Positions 16,673 through 26,448 of a stretch of DNA of 64,000 bases are shown here, one piece after another. Positions within the stretch are counted from its first letter, which is position 1; every line of letters begins with the position of its first letter. The position numbers and the translations under genes are program-made. Source of the DNA: Pseudomonas umsongensis (GTDB taxonomy: Bacteria; Pseudomonadota; Gammaproteobacteria; Pseudomonadales; Pseudomonadaceae); assembly GCF_002236105.1 (NCBI RefSeq), contig NZ_NIWU01000001.1:372001-436000 (forward strand), written 5' to 3'. The notes under the pieces are model-generated. The model did no database searches. It saw only the letters and a list, made by a program, of their open reading frames with translations, and was not told the origin of the DNA.

Positions 16673-18181
16673 TCAAGTGGCCTGCGTCAGGCACCCCATC
16701 GCGTCCAGGGCCCGGGCCAGCGCCTCGACGCGCTCCCGGGCCTGGTGTTCGGGGGTGCCGGCAAAGCCGATCAGCAGGGCCGGCGGCAGGATGTGCTCGA
16801 TGCAGTAGTCGGAGAGGGCGTAGGTGTGGATGTTGTGTTGCGCCAGTTGCTTGGCAATGGCGTCGTCATCGAGCTCGGGAGGCAGCCAGGCGATCAGGTG
16901 CATGCCGGCGTCCACCGGGGTGATTCGCAAGAAGTTGCCGAGTTGTTGTTGCAGTTGCTCGACCAGCGCTTGCTGGCGGGCCTGGTACAGCGCGCGCATA
17001 CGGCGAATATGGCCGAGAAAGTGACCTTCGCGCATGAAATCCGCGGTCACCGCCTGCAGCAGTGTGGCGGGGCTGCGATCCATCACCGCACGCAGGGTGC
17101 AGAAGGGCTCGATCAAATCCTGCGGCAGAATCACGTAACCCAGGCGCAACGAGGGGAAGAGCACTTTGCTGAATGTACCGACGTAGATCACCCGAGCCCG
17201 TTGATCCATTGCATAGAGTGCCGGCAACGGGCGGCCGTTGTAGCGAAACTCACTGTCGCAATCGTCTTCGATGATCCAGCTATGGTGGTGTGCAGCCCAA
17301 TCGATGAGTGCCTGACGCCGCGCATAGCTCATGGTTACGCCCAGGGGATGCTGGCGAGACGGTGTGGTAAAAGCCAGGCGAGCTTCAGGGCAGCGGCTCA
17401 GTCCTTGCTCGACATCGATGCCCTGTTCATCGATACGCACCGGCACTACTTGACCGCCTTGGGCCTGGAACGCGATTCGCGCGGCGATATGCCCCGGGTC
17501 CTCCATCCACACGCTGTCCTGGGGGTTGAGCAACAGCATGGCCAGCAGGTTGAAGGCTTGTTGGGCACCGGAAACGATCACCACCTGCTCGACACTGCAG
17601 TCGATGCCACGGGCGTCGAAAACGTATTCGGCAATGGCCTGGCGCAGGGCCAACAGCCCTTGCAGTTCGCCATAGCCGAGCATGGCTTTGCTCGGCTTGT
17701 GCAGGTGGCGGTTCATCAGGCGTTTCCAGACCGGTTGCGGGAACGCGTCGTAGGCGCTGTGGCTGGGCAGGAATGAAATGGGCGTTTGCGCCGCCCAACC
17801 GGTATAGGAAACGCCACGAAAATGCCGGCTGCGCAACGACAGCATGGACTGGCTCAGATCGGACAAACGAGGGGGCTCGGGCTGCTGCGGTTGCTCGGCA
17901 ATGCCTCGGCTTTCCCACTCAGTGCCGACGTAGGTCCCGGCCCCGGTCCGCGACGCCAGAAAGCCCTCGGCAATCAGTTGATCGAATGCATTGAGAATGG
18001 TGATCCGCGACAGTTCCAGCTCCTTGCTCAAGGTGCGGGTCGATGGCAGGCGCACGCCTCCCTGAATCCGCCCCCCGAGAATCTGTTTGCGAATCTGCAA
18101 GTAGAGTTGGCGGTAAAGGGGGATGGCGCTGGCACGGTCCAGCTCGATGCCCGACAACAGCAAACCTGCGGAGGATTTCAT
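16673..18181 (-). CDS. MocR-type PLP-dependent GntR regulator
   Basis: A 502-residue MocR/PdxR-type regulator. Residues about 15-85 form a GntR winged helix (IPLYRQLYLQIRKQILGG, LPSTRTLSKELELSRITI), joined by a linker to an aminotransferase fold-type I domain with VIVSGAQQAFNLL and the PLP lysine in GTFSKVLFPSLRLGY. MocR regulators sense PLP adducts of amino compounds and usually control a neighbouring operon. It is divergent from the quinone-reductase/dioxygenase operon at 18414, the most likely target, and also precedes the isomerase gene. Confidence 0.9.
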   Translation of the reverse strand: MKSSAGLLLSGIELDRASAIPLYRQLYLQIRKQILGGRIQGGVRLPSTRTLSKELELSRITILNAFDQLIAEGFLASRTGAGTYVGTEWESRGIAEQPQQPEPPRLSDLSQSMLSLRSRHFRGVSYTGWAAQTPISFLPSHSAYDAFPQPVWKRLMNRHLHKPSKAMLGYGELQGLLALRQAIAEYVFDARGIDCSVEQVVIVSGAQQAFNLLAMLLLNPQDSVWMEDPGHIAARIAFQAQGGQVVPVRIDEQGIDVEQGLSRCPEARLAFTTPSRQHPLGVTMSYARRQALIDWAAHHHSWIIEDDCDSEFRYNGRPLPALYAMDQRARVIYVGTFSKVLFPSLRLGYVILPQDLIEPFCTLRAVMDRSPATLLQAVTADFMREGHFLGHIRRMRALYQARQQALVEQLQQQLGNFLRITPVDAGMHLIAWLPPELDDDAIAKQLAQHNIHTYALSDYCIEHILPPALLIGFAGTPEHQARERVEALARALDAMGCLTQAT

Positions 18182-18413
18182 TACATGCTCGTCTGGATGG
18201 AGTGTGTTTGACCTGGAACGCCGTCAGGCACCCCGTAAGGGTAGCGAGCGACACTGGAGAAGTCATCCACCGCCGTCATCGCCACAGCGAGCACTGTCAT
18301 GAAATGAAAAGCCATTGTCGTCTGATGAGAAGCGGCCCACCAGGCAGCATCCTACAGTCCAATCAGCGCAAATCGACGCAGCAGCCAATATTGCAGACTG
18401 GAGAATAAGAAAA

Positions 18414-19394
18414 ATGGCCAAGGCCGTACGCTTCTACGAAACCGGTGGTCCCGAAGTCCTTCGCTACGAGGATGTCGAAGTCGGCGATCCCGGTCCAGGC
18501 CAGGTTCGACTGCGTCATGTGGCGGTCGGCCTGAACTATGCCGACACCTACTTTCGCAATGGCACCTACCCAATCCCGATGCCCAACGGCATGGGGGTCG
18601 AGGCGTCCGGTGTGGTCCAGGCCATCGGCGAAGGCGTGACCAACGTCCAGGTGGGGGACCGCGTCACCTATACCGGTTTCCTCAACACCCTTGGCGCCTA
18701 CAGCACCGAACGGCTGATTGCGGCCGCGCCGCTGATCAAGCTGCCGGAAACCATCAGCTTCGAAACGGCGGCGGCGATGACCATGCGCGGCCTGACGTCT
18801 TCGTACCTGATGCGCCGCATCTACGACTTCAAGGAAGGTGACAGCATTCTGCTGCACGCCGCCGCTGGCGGTGTCGGCCTGATCGTTTCGCAGTGGGCCA
18901 AGTTGCTCGGGCTGAACGTGATCGGCACGGTGTCGACCGAGCAAAAGGCCGAGATCGCCCGGGCTCACGGTTGCGACCATACGATTAATTACAGCCATGA
19001 AGACGTCGCTGCACGCGTTCGCGAATTGACCGACGGCGTGGGCGTCAATGTGGTGTTCGACAGTGTTGGCAAGAACACCTTCATGGGTTCGCTGGATTCG
19101 CTGAAACCCCGTGGCCTGATGGTCTGCGTGGGTACTGCATCCGGGCCGATCCCGGCGTTCGACCCGGTGATGCTGGCGATGAAAGGTTCGCTGTACCTGA
19201 CCCGTCCGGCCCTGGCCAACTACATCAGCGACCCGGCCGAAAAAGCCGCCCTGGCTGGTGAGTTGTTCGATCACGTCGGCAGTGGCCGGATCAAGATCGA
19301 GATCAATCAGCACTACGCCTTGCAGGATGCGGTACAAGCGCATCGTGACCTTGAGTCGCGCAAGACAACCGGTTCGTCGATTTTCGTCATTTAA
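18414..19394 (+). CDS. NADPH:quinone oxidoreductase family (zinc-independent MDR)
   Basis: A 326-residue medium-chain reductase of the quinone oxidoreductase type. It shows GxEASGVV at the catalytic domain junction, the Rossmann motif HAAAGGVGLIVSQWAK and FDSVGK. It lacks the structural-zinc cysteines of alcohol dehydrogenases. It reduces quinones or enones with NADPH. The ATG at 18414 follows CTGGAGAATAAGAAAA. It heads a tightly spaced seven-gene operon and is followed by the dioxygenase after 13 bp. Confidence 0.9.
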   Translation: MAKAVRFYETGGPEVLRYEDVEVGDPGPGQVRLRHVAVGLNYADTYFRNGTYPIPMPNGMGVEASGVVQAIGEGVTNVQVGDRVTYTGFLNTLGAYSTERLIAAAPLIKLPETISFETAAAMTMRGLTSSYLMRRIYDFKEGDSILLHAAAGGVGLIVSQWAKLLGLNVIGTVSTEQKAEIARAHGCDHTINYSHEDVAARVRELTDGVGVNVVFDSVGKNTFMGSLDSLKPRGLMVCVGTASGPIPAFDPVMLAMKGSLYLTRPALANYISDPAEKAALAGELFDHVGSGRIKIEINQHYALQDAVQAHRDLESRKTTGSSIFVI

Positions 19395-19407
19395 GGAGCG
19401 GCCAGCC

Positions 19408-20256
19408 ATGAAAGTCGAACAATTGACCTACAGCATCGGCGCCGAACTGATCGGCGTGAACCTCGCCGATGCGGTGCATGACGACGGTCTGTTTGCCGAG
19501 ATTCGTGCCCAGTTGCTCAAGCACCGCGTGGTGTTCCTGCGTGACCAGGACATCACTCGCGCCGAACACGTGGCCTTCGCCCGGCGCTTCGGCGAACTGG
19601 AGGACCATCCGGTGGCCGGCAGCGATCCGGAGCACCCGGGGCTGGTGCGCATCTACAAGAACCCGGACCAGCCGATGGACCGCTACGAAAACGCCTGGCA
19701 CACCGATGCGACCTGGCGCGAGGCACCGCCGATGGGTTGCGTGCTGCGCTGCGTGGAATGCCCACCGGTCGGTGGCGACACCATGTGGGTCAACATGGTC
19801 GAGGCCTACGCGCGCTTGCCTGAAGACGTAAAGCTGAAGATTGCCGACTTGCGCGCCCGCCACAGTATCGAAGCGAGCTTCGGTGCGGCGATGCCGATCG
19901 AGAAACGCCTGGCGCTCAAGGCCATGTACCCGGACGCCGAACATCCGGTGGTGCGCACGCACCCGGAAACCGGCGAGAAAGTGCTGTTCGTCAACGCCTT
20001 CACCACCCACTTGAGCAACTACCACACCCCTGAACGGGTGCGCTTCGGCCAGGACGCCAACCCCGGCGCGAGCGATTTGCTGCGCTACCTGATCAGCCAG
20101 GCGTATATCCCCGAGTATCAAGTGCGCTGGCGCTGGAAACCCAACAGCATCGCCATCTGGGACAACCGCAGTACCCAGCACTACGCCGTCATGGATTACC
20201 CACCGTGCCATCGCAAGATGGAGCGCGCCGGGATCATCGGCGACAAGACGTACTGA
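19408..20256 (+). CDS. TauD/TfdA family 2-oxoglutarate-dependent dioxygenase
   Basis: A 282-residue Fe(II)/2-oxoglutarate dioxygenase. The facial triad is His98 and Asp100 in WHTDATW and His258 in NRSTQHYAVMDY, with a 2-oxoglutarate-binding Arg near residue 270. Length and the C-terminal IAIWDNR...ILGDK-like ending match taurine dioxygenase and 2,4-D dioxygenase. The ATG follows AAGGAGCGG. TauD itself releases sulfite from taurine; whether this one acts on a sulfonate, carboxylate or betaine is open. Its neighbours BKACE and YeiH may narrow this. Confidence 0.9.
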   Translation: MKVEQLTYSIGAELIGVNLADAVHDDGLFAEIRAQLLKHRVVFLRDQDITRAEHVAFARRFGELEDHPVAGSDPEHPGLVRIYKNPDQPMDRYENAWHTDATWREAPPMGCVLRCVECPPVGGDTMWVNMVEAYARLPEDVKLKIADLRARHSIEASFGAAMPIEKRLALKAMYPDAEHPVVRTHPETGEKVLFVNAFTTHLSNYHTPERVRFGQDANPGASDLLRYLISQAYIPEYQVRWRWKPNSIAIWDNRSTQHYAVMDYPPCHRKMERAGIIGDKTY

Positions 20257-20343
20257 TCGACCCTTTCTGCATACGCACTCGTAAACACGCCTGCCCGGCA
20301 CGCATCCGGGTGGGCGGGACAATCATAAGAACTGGAGTAACTC

Positions 20344-21396
20344 ATGCAATTCTTCGACGATTCCCTGCACCCCGAAAACATGGAAAAAGTGGTCATCACC
20401 GTGGCCCCGTACGGCCCGGAATGGATGCCGGAAGACTTCCCGGAAGACATCCCGTTGACCATGGACGAGCAAGTCCAGAAAGCGGTCGATTGCTATGAAG
20501 CCGGCGCCACGGTCCTGCACCTGCATGTACGTGAACTGGACGGCAAGGGCTCCAAGCGCCTGTCGAAGTTCAACGAGCTGATCGCCGGTGTGCGCGAAGC
20601 CGTGCCGGACATGATCATCCAGGTGGGTGGCTCGATTTCCTTCGCCCCGGAAAGTGATGGCGAAGCCGCCAAGTGGCTGTCCGACGACACTCGCCACATG
20701 CTGGCCGAGCTGACGCCAAAACCGGACCAGGTCACGGTGGCGATCAACACCACCCAGATGAACATCATGGAGCTGCTGTACCCGGAATACCTGGAAGGCA
20801 CTTCCCTGGCCAACCCGCTGGTCCAGGCTGCCTACAGCGAAATGACCGTACCGGCAGGGCCAGCCTGGGTTGCCGAGCACCTCAAGCGCCTGATGGACAA
20901 CGACATCCAGCCGCACTTCCAGCTGACCGGCATTCATGCCTACGAAACCCTGGAGCGCCTGGTGCGCAAGGGCATCTACAAAGGCCCGCTGAACCTGACC
21001 TGGATCGGCATCGGCGGTGGTTTCGACGGTCCGAACCCGTTCAACTTCTTCAACTTCATCCACCGTGTTCCGGACGGCTGCACCCTGACTTCGGAGTCGC
21101 TGCTCAAGAACGTGCTGCCGTTCAACACCATGGCGATGTCCATGGGGCTGCACCCGCGCGTTGGCAACGAAGACACTATCATTGATCACAAGGGCGAGCG
21201 TTTCGGCTCGGTTGCGCAAATCCAGCAAACCGTGCGCATTGCCCACGAACTGGGTCGCGAAATCGCCACGGGCAAAGAAGCCCGCGAGATTTATCGCATC
21301 GGCGTGAAGTACGACAGCATCGAGCAGACCCTGCTGGCCAACGGTATGTCGCCCAACCGCAAGGCCGGGCAAAAAGGTGTGCCGCAACGCGGCTGA
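20344..21396 (+). CDS. 3-keto-5-aminohexanoate cleavage enzyme family (BKACE, DUF849)
   Basis: A 350-residue beta-keto acid cleavage enzyme. The zinc-binding HLHVREL motif follows a short N-terminal strand, and IQVGGSISFAPE, MSMGLHPRVGNED and a C-terminal GREIATGKEARE are typical of the family. BKACE enzymes condense a beta-keto acid with acetyl-CoA and release a CoA ester, as in lysine fermentation and dehydrocarnitine breakdown. The gene follows the dioxygenase by 87 bp in the same operon, so it probably processes a beta-keto acid made in the pathway. Confidence 0.9.
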   Translation: MQFFDDSLHPENMEKVVITVAPYGPEWMPEDFPEDIPLTMDEQVQKAVDCYEAGATVLHLHVRELDGKGSKRLSKFNELIAGVREAVPDMIIQVGGSISFAPESDGEAAKWLSDDTRHMLAELTPKPDQVTVAINTTQMNIMELLYPEYLEGTSLANPLVQAAYSEMTVPAGPAWVAEHLKRLMDNDIQPHFQLTGIHAYETLERLVRKGIYKGPLNLTWIGIGGGFDGPNPFNFFNFIHRVPDGCTLTSESLLKNVLPFNTMAMSMGLHPRVGNEDTIIDHKGERFGSVAQIQQTVRIAHELGREIATGKEAREIYRIGVKYDSIEQTLLANGMSPNRKAGQKGVPQRG

Positions 21397-21484
21397 CCCG
21401 TGGTGCGCACGAGAGGCCGTGACCCCTCGTGCGCACTGCAAAACGCTTGATAACAAAAATAAATAAAAGCTTTGAGGAGGCTGC

Positions 21485-22810
21485 ATGGCCTTTCACCCAA
21501 TCGCCGACGATGACGACGCTGGTTGCGTCAACGTTGCGCGTAAATATGCCTGGATTGTCTTCGCACTGACGTTCGGCCTGTTGATTTCCGACTACATGTC
21601 ACGCCAGGTGCTGAACGCGGTGTTCCCGCTGCTCAAGGGCGAATGGGCCTTGAGCGACGGGCAGCTTGGCCTGCTCAGTGGCATTGTCGCGCTGATGGTT
21701 GGCCTGCTGACATTTCCGCTGTCGCTGATGGCTGACCGCTTTGGCCGGGTCAAGAGCCTGGCGCTGATGGCGATGCTGTGGAGCCTGGCCACGCTGGGTT
21801 GCGCGTTGGCGCAGGACTATCAGCAAATGTTCATCGCGCGGTTCATGGTCGGCGTCGGCGAAGCCGCCTACGGCAGTGTCGGCATCGCGGTGGTGATTTC
21901 GGTGTTTCCGAAACACATGCGGGCGACCCTGGCCAGCGCGTTCATGGCGGGCGGGATGTTTGGCTCGGTGTTGGGCATGGCGTTGGGCGGTGCTATCGCC
22001 GCCAAGCTTGGCTGGCGCTGGTCGTTCGCTGGCATGGCGCTGTTTGGTTTGCTGCTGGCAATCCTGTACCCGATCATCGTCAAGGAAGCACGCATTGCGC
22101 CCAAGCGTGCAGCCCAGTTGGCGAACAAGGTAGCCGCGGCCAAGCGTCCGCTGCGTACGCTGTGGTCCAGTCGTTCGGTGGTGGCTACCTACATCGGCAG
22201 CGGCTTGCAGCTGTTCGTCGGCGGCACGGTAATGGTGTGGATTCCCAGCTACCTCAATCGCTACTACGACATGCCCACGGACAAGGCTGGCGGCATGGCC
22301 GCAATCATCGTGCTGTGCAGTGGTACCGGGATGATCCTGTGCGGCATGCTCAGCGATCGCCTGTGTCGCAACTCGCCGGAACGCAAGGTCAGCCTGGCCA
22401 TCGCGTTTTGCCTGGGCAGTTGCCTGTTGCTGTCGGCGGCGTTCGCGCTACAGGCAGGGCCGTTGCAGCTGGCACTGATCTGCCTGGGCATGCTGATTGC
22501 CACCGGTACCACCGGCCCGGCTGGCGCGATGGTTGCCAACCTGACCCATTACTCGGTCCATGGCACGGCCTTCGCCACGCTGACATTGGCCAACAACATG
22601 CTGGGACTGGCGCCAGGACCGTTCATCACCGGAAGGGTGTCGGACCTCATCGGCCTGCATGCCGCTTTTCAACTGGTGCCACTGGTCAGCCTCGCGGCAG
22701 CGGCCGTGTTCTTCTACGCCAAGTGTCATTACCACAAAGATATTGCCCGTCTTCAGGGTCAGACCGTGCCTGACCGCGTCAGCCAAGCCGGGTTAGAGGT
22801 GAAGTTGTGA
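21485..22810 (+). CDS. MFS transporter
   Basis: A 441-residue major facilitator with about twelve membrane segments. The loop motif MADRFGRVKSLALM lies between helices 2 and 3, and GVGEAAYGSVGIAVV near helix 5 is typical of the sialate/anion-type subgroup. It is preceded by GAGGAGGCTGC. It is most likely the uptake carrier for the substrate of the operon. Its stop overlaps the next start by GTGA. Confidence 0.9.
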   Translation: MAFHPIADDDDAGCVNVARKYAWIVFALTFGLLISDYMSRQVLNAVFPLLKGEWALSDGQLGLLSGIVALMVGLLTFPLSLMADRFGRVKSLALMAMLWSLATLGCALAQDYQQMFIARFMVGVGEAAYGSVGIAVVISVFPKHMRATLASAFMAGGMFGSVLGMALGGAIAAKLGWRWSFAGMALFGLLLAILYPIIVKEARIAPKRAAQLANKVAAAKRPLRTLWSSRSVVATYIGSGLQLFVGGTVMVWIPSYLNRYYDMPTDKAGGMAAIIVLCSGTGMILCGMLSDRLCRNSPERKVSLAIAFCLGSCLLLSAAFALQAGPLQLALICLGMLIATGTTGPAGAMVANLTHYSVHGTAFATLTLANNMLGLAPGPFITGRVSDLIGLHAAFQLVPLVSLAAAAVFFYAKCHYHKDIARLQGQTVPDRVSQAGLEVKL

Positions 22811-23469
22811 GTCGTCGTCTACAGATTGATGTGTTTTTCGATTTTATCTGCCCCTGGTGCCTGATCGGCAAGCGCCAGCTGGAGCATGCGCAGGTACAGT
22901 TTCGCAGTCGCCACCCGGATGTGCAGATCAGCACGCAGTGGCATGGCGTGCAGTTGCTGCCACAGTTGCCGGTAGAAGGTGAGCCTTTCGCCGATTTCTA
23001 CCGCAAGCGCCTGGGCAATGCCGACGCCATGACCATGCGTCAGGCCCAGGTACAACGGGCTGCCGCGGCGGTTGGACTGAACATCGACCTGACCCAGATC
23101 GAGACGATGCCCAACACCGCCGATGCCCATCGCCTGTTCGAGCGGATCAGCGCATTGGGCAATGCTGCCCAGTGTGAAATGTTGCTCGAGCGGCTGTTCG
23201 CCGCTTACTTCCGCAAGCGCGAGAACCTGGGGTGCCACGAGACTTTGCTCGCCATCGCCCGCTCCTGCGGTTTCGATAGCGCCGCTGTACTCGATTGCCT
23301 GAAGGGCGATGCCACGCCGTTTGCAGGATCACCTGGTGCGACCAGTGGTGTGCCGAGCTTCCAGTTCGACCGGCGCATAACGGTGATCGGTGCACAACCT
23401 GCCCAGGCGCTGCTCAGCGCGATGAACGAAGCGCTCAAGGAACCTGAGCACGAGCGGCAGCCGGCATGA
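22807..23469 (+). CDS. DsbA family oxidoreductase (FrnE / HCCA-isomerase-like)
   Basis: A 220-residue thioredoxin-fold protein. The active site is C15-P-W-C18 in DFICPWCLIGK, followed by a long alpha-helical insertion and a C-terminal GVPSFQFDRR with the cis-Pro. This places it in the FrnE branch of DsbA/2-hydroxychromene-2-carboxylate isomerases. It has no signal peptide and is probably cytoplasmic. The GTG start overlaps the MFS stop, implying translational coupling. Its role in the pathway is unclear; glutathione- or thiol-dependent isomerisation is possible. Confidence 0.82.
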   Translation: MSRRLQIDVFFDFICPWCLIGKRQLEHAQVQFRSRHPDVQISTQWHGVQLLPQLPVEGEPFADFYRKRLGNADAMTMRQAQVQRAAAAVGLNIDLTQIETMPNTADAHRLFERISALGNAAQCEMLLERLFAAYFRKRENLGCHETLLAIARSCGFDSAAVLDCLKGDATPFAGSPGATSGVPSFQFDRRITVIGAQPAQALLSAMNEALKEPEHERQPA

Positions 23470-23792
23470 CCCGGCGCATTCCCGTACCTGTCGGCAAACA
23501 TCCGCAGGCCGGTGGCCGGGCGCTGTTCGAGTTCGAGGACAAAAGCCTGGCGTTGTTCAACGTCGACGGACAGCTGTTTGCCATCGACGACAGCTGTCCG
23601 CACCAGGGCGCCTCGCTGTGTGGCGGACGTCTCGAGGGGCGGGTGATCCAATGTTGCGCCCATGGTTTGCGCTTCGATTTGCACAGCGGCTACCTGCTCA
23701 ATTCCAGGCAGGTCAAAGTCAACAACTACCCGGTCGAGATCATCGACGGCCAGGCGTTCATCGTCATAGTTCCTGAGGAGTCCGCGCCATGA
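23466..23792 (+). CDS. Rieske [2Fe-2S] domain protein
   Basis: A 108-residue Rieske ferredoxin-like protein. The cluster ligands are Cys44 and His46 in SCPHQGAS and Cys63 and His66 in CCAHGLRF. It is a stand-alone small Rieske protein of the NirD or BphF type and may donate electrons to an oxygenase or reductase of the same operon. It overlaps the upstream DsbA-like gene and the downstream YeiH gene by four bases each. Confidence 0.88.
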   Translation: MTRRIPVPVGKHPQAGGRALFEFEDKSLALFNVDGQLFAIDDSCPHQGASLCGGRLEGRVIQCCAHGLRFDLHSGYLLNSRQVKVNNYPVEIIDGQAFIVIVPEESAP

Positions 23793-24799
23793 GCGCCATC
23801 GCTCTTACCCGCATCCATAGTCGCACGCGCGAACTGGCCCCGGGCTTCATCGTCAGTCTGATCGTGGCTGCCGCCGCGTCGTTCTTGTCCGAGCACTACG
23901 GTGCGCCCGTCATGCTGTTTGCCCTGCTGCTGGGCATGGCCCTGAATTTCCTCGCCGGTGACGGCGTCTGCAAGGCCGGTATCGAGTTCACCGCACGCAC
24001 CGTGTTGCGAATCGGGGTGGCGCTGCTGGGCATGCGCATCACCCTCGAACAGATGGCGGCGCTGGGCTGGAAGCCGGTGGCCCTGGTGGTGATCCTGGTG
24101 GTGGTGACCATCGGCGTGTCGGTAATCGCGGCCAAGGCGCTGGGCTTTCAGCGTTTGTTCGGCATGCTCACGGGTGGGGCTACCGCGATCTGTGGTGCAT
24201 CGGCCGCATTGGCGCTGGCGGCAGCGCTGCCTAATCACCCGCAGAAAGAACGCGCGACCCTGTTCACGGTGATCGGAGTCTCGGCGCTGTCGACATTGGC
24301 GATGATCGTCTACCCGATGATCGCCAATTGGCTGCAACTGTCGCCGCAAGTGGCCGGGGTGTTTCTTGGAGCGACCATCCACGATGTGGCGCAGGTGGTC
24401 GGTGCCGGCTACAGCATGTCAACCGAGACCGGTGATACGGCGACAGTGGTCAAGCTGATGCGCGTCGCCATGCTGCTGCCGGTGATCGTCACCGCCGCGA
24501 TGATCACGCGCATGCAGGGCGCCGATCCGACCGGCAAGCGGCCACCGTTGCTGCCATGGTTCGCTGTCGGTTTCCTGATTCTGGCGTGCATCAACAGCAC
24601 CGGGTGGATAGCCCCGGCGGTGCAGGGCTCGATCAATGAGCTGTCGCGCTGGTGCCTGGTGGTGTCCATCAGTGCCTTGGGCATGAAGACCCAGCTCAAG
24701 GAGCTGGCGGCGGTGGGCATCAAGCCGATCCTGCTGATGGTGGGGGAGACGGTGTTCCTCGTCGTGCTGGTGCTGTTGTTGCTGCACTGGGGCCTATGA
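23789..24799 (+). CDS. YeiH family putative sulfate exporter
   Basis: A 336-residue membrane protein of the YeiH/UPF0324 family with about ten hydrophobic segments. Family landmarks are MLFALLLGMALNF, GVALLGMRITLEQ, TGGATAICGASAALALAAA and FLGATIHDVAQVVGAGY. Members include exporters of sulfate or sulfite linked to sulfonate breakdown, though many are uncharacterised. It is the last gene of the operon and is followed by tandem terminators. Confidence 0.88.
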   Translation: MSAIALTRIHSRTRELAPGFIVSLIVAAAASFLSEHYGAPVMLFALLLGMALNFLAGDGVCKAGIEFTARTVLRIGVALLGMRITLEQMAALGWKPVALVVILVVVTIGVSVIAAKALGFQRLFGMLTGGATAICGASAALALAAALPNHPQKERATLFTVIGVSALSTLAMIVYPMIANWLQLSPQVAGVFLGATIHDVAQVVGAGYSMSTETGDTATVVKLMRVAMLLPVIVTAAMITRMQGADPTGKRPPLLPWFAVGFLILACINSTGWIAPAVQGSINELSRWCLVVSISALGMKTQLKELAAVGIKPILLMVGETVFLVVLVLLLLHWGL

Positions 24800-24869
24800 C
24801 TGCCGACGTAAATCGTTTTCTGGCAGAGGACCGCACCGCAGTTGGCTCCTAGCTGCGGTGGTGTTCTCG

Positions 24870-24895
24870 ACCGGTGTCGATGACACTGGTTTTTC
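24870..24895 (+). terminator. first hairpin of a tandem terminator
   Basis: ACCGGTGTC and GACACTGGT pair around a three-base loop with one G-T pair and are followed by a short TTTT tract. It directly precedes a stronger terminator. Confidence 0.7.
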
Positions 24896-24928
24896 ACGGC
24901 GACTGTACCAGCAGTCGCCGTTTTTTTT
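24896..24928 (+). terminator. strong intrinsic terminator of the 18.4-24.8 kb operon
   Basis: ACGGCGACTG and CAGTCGCCGT form a perfect ten-base stem with loop TACCAG, followed by eight T residues. It ends the operon 97 bp after the yeiH-like stop. Confidence 0.95.
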
Positions 24929-24961
24929 GCCCGGTGGGCCTGTGTGAAATTTTCTGTCGGA

Positions 24962-25280
24962 GTACATATCCATTGCTGCGGTAACGGCCACTTAGGGTTT
25001 CGCCCTTACGGCGACTCCCTTTTTCAAACGCCGGAGTGCCGGCCCAGCAAAAAGGAAGCAAAAGGCTTTGCCCCACCACTCGGTGCCTCGCTTGGGCTCG
25101 GCATGCCCTCTCTCCGGCATTGCTCCGTGGGTCGCCGCGATGGGCCATCCTTGGCCCAGCGCGGCTAAACCGGCGTCCTGCCGGTTTCCCCACTGCGCAA
25201 TGCCTGCGTTCGGCCATCGTGGTTAACGGGGCGCTCGCGATCAACAGCAACGCGAGGCGGCCTGACAGCCGACCTGACTG
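24962..25280 (+). repeat. A unit, copy A6 (with short insertion)
   Basis: It carries a roughly 17-bp insertion (GGAGTGCCGGCCCAGCA) just before the AAAAAGGAAGC stretch. The same insertion occurs in the inverted half at 57.9 kb. Confidence 0.85.
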
Positions 25281-25456
25281 TTACGGGTGTACCTGAATCC
25301 CCTGTGGGAGCGAGCCTGCTGGCGATTGATCGTTCCCACGCTCTGCGTGGGAATGCCGCCAGGGACGCTCCGCGTTCCGCTGACGACGCATTAATTGAGC
25401 CGTGCGCAACGGTGATGCGGGGCGTCACAGGAAGCTATGTGAGATTTATTGTCGGA

Positions 25457-25759
25457 GTGCATATCCATTGCCGCGGTAACGGCCTCCTATGGTTTCGCCC
25501 TTACGGCGACTCCCTTTTTCAAACGCCAAAAAGGAAGCAAAAGGCTTTGCCCCACCACTCGGTGCCTCGCTAGGGCTCGGCATGCCAGAACGAAGGCATT
25601 GCTCCGTGGGTCGCCGCGATGGGCCGTCCCTGGCCCAGCGCGGCTAAACCGGCGTCCTGCCGGTTTCCCCACTGCGCAATGCCTGCGTTCGGCCATCGTG
25701 GTTAACGGGGCGCTCGCGATCAACAGCAAAGCGAGGCGGCCTTAAAGCCGACCTGACTT
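25457..25759 (+). repeat. A unit, copy A7
   Basis: The terminus reads GTGCATATCC instead of GTACATATCC. The ATGCC/GGCAT loop reads AGAACGAA, as in A3. Confidence 0.85.
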
Positions 25760-25950
25760 TGACCGGTGCACCTGGATCCCCGGTGGGAGCGAGCCTGCTC
25801 GCGAAGGCGGCAGCACATTGATCGTTCCCACGCTCTGCGTGGGAATGCCGCCAGGGACGCTCCGCGTTCCGCTGACGACGCATTAGTTGAGCCGTACGCA
25901 ACGGCGATGCGGGGCGTAACAGGAAGCTCTGTGTGAAATTGGTTGTCGGG

Positions 25951-26253
25951 GTACATATCCATTGCTGCGGTAACGGCGGCTGGCGGTTTCGCTTTTACAG
26001 CGACTCCCTTTTTCAAACGCCAAAAAGGAAGCAAAAGGCTTTGCCCCACCACTCGGTGCCTCGCTAGAGCTCGGCATGCCCTCACTCCGGCATTGCTCCG
26101 TGGGTCGCCGCGATGGGCCATCCCTGGCCCAGCGCGGCTAAACCGGCGTCCTGCCGGTTTACCCACTGCGCAATGCCTGCGTTCGGCCATCGTGGTTAAC
26201 GGGGCGCCCGCGATCAACAGCAAAGCGAGGCGGCCTTAAAGCCGACCTGACTT
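25951..26253 (+). repeat. A unit, copy A8
   Basis: It carries the GGCGGCTGGCGG variant after the terminus and the TCGCT/AGCGA version of the terminal hairpin. The same variant occurs at 58.0 kb. Confidence 0.85.
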
Positions 26254-26448
26254 TGACGGGTGCACCTGGATCCCCTGTGGGAGCGAGCCTGCTCGCGAAG
26301 GCGGCAGCACATTGATTGATCGTTCCCACGCTCTGCGTGGGAATGCCGCCAGGGACGCTCCGCGTTCCACTGACGACGCCTTAATTGAGCCGTGCGCAGC
26401 GGTGATGCGAAGCGTCACAGGAAGCCCTGTGTGAAATTGGTTGTCGGA

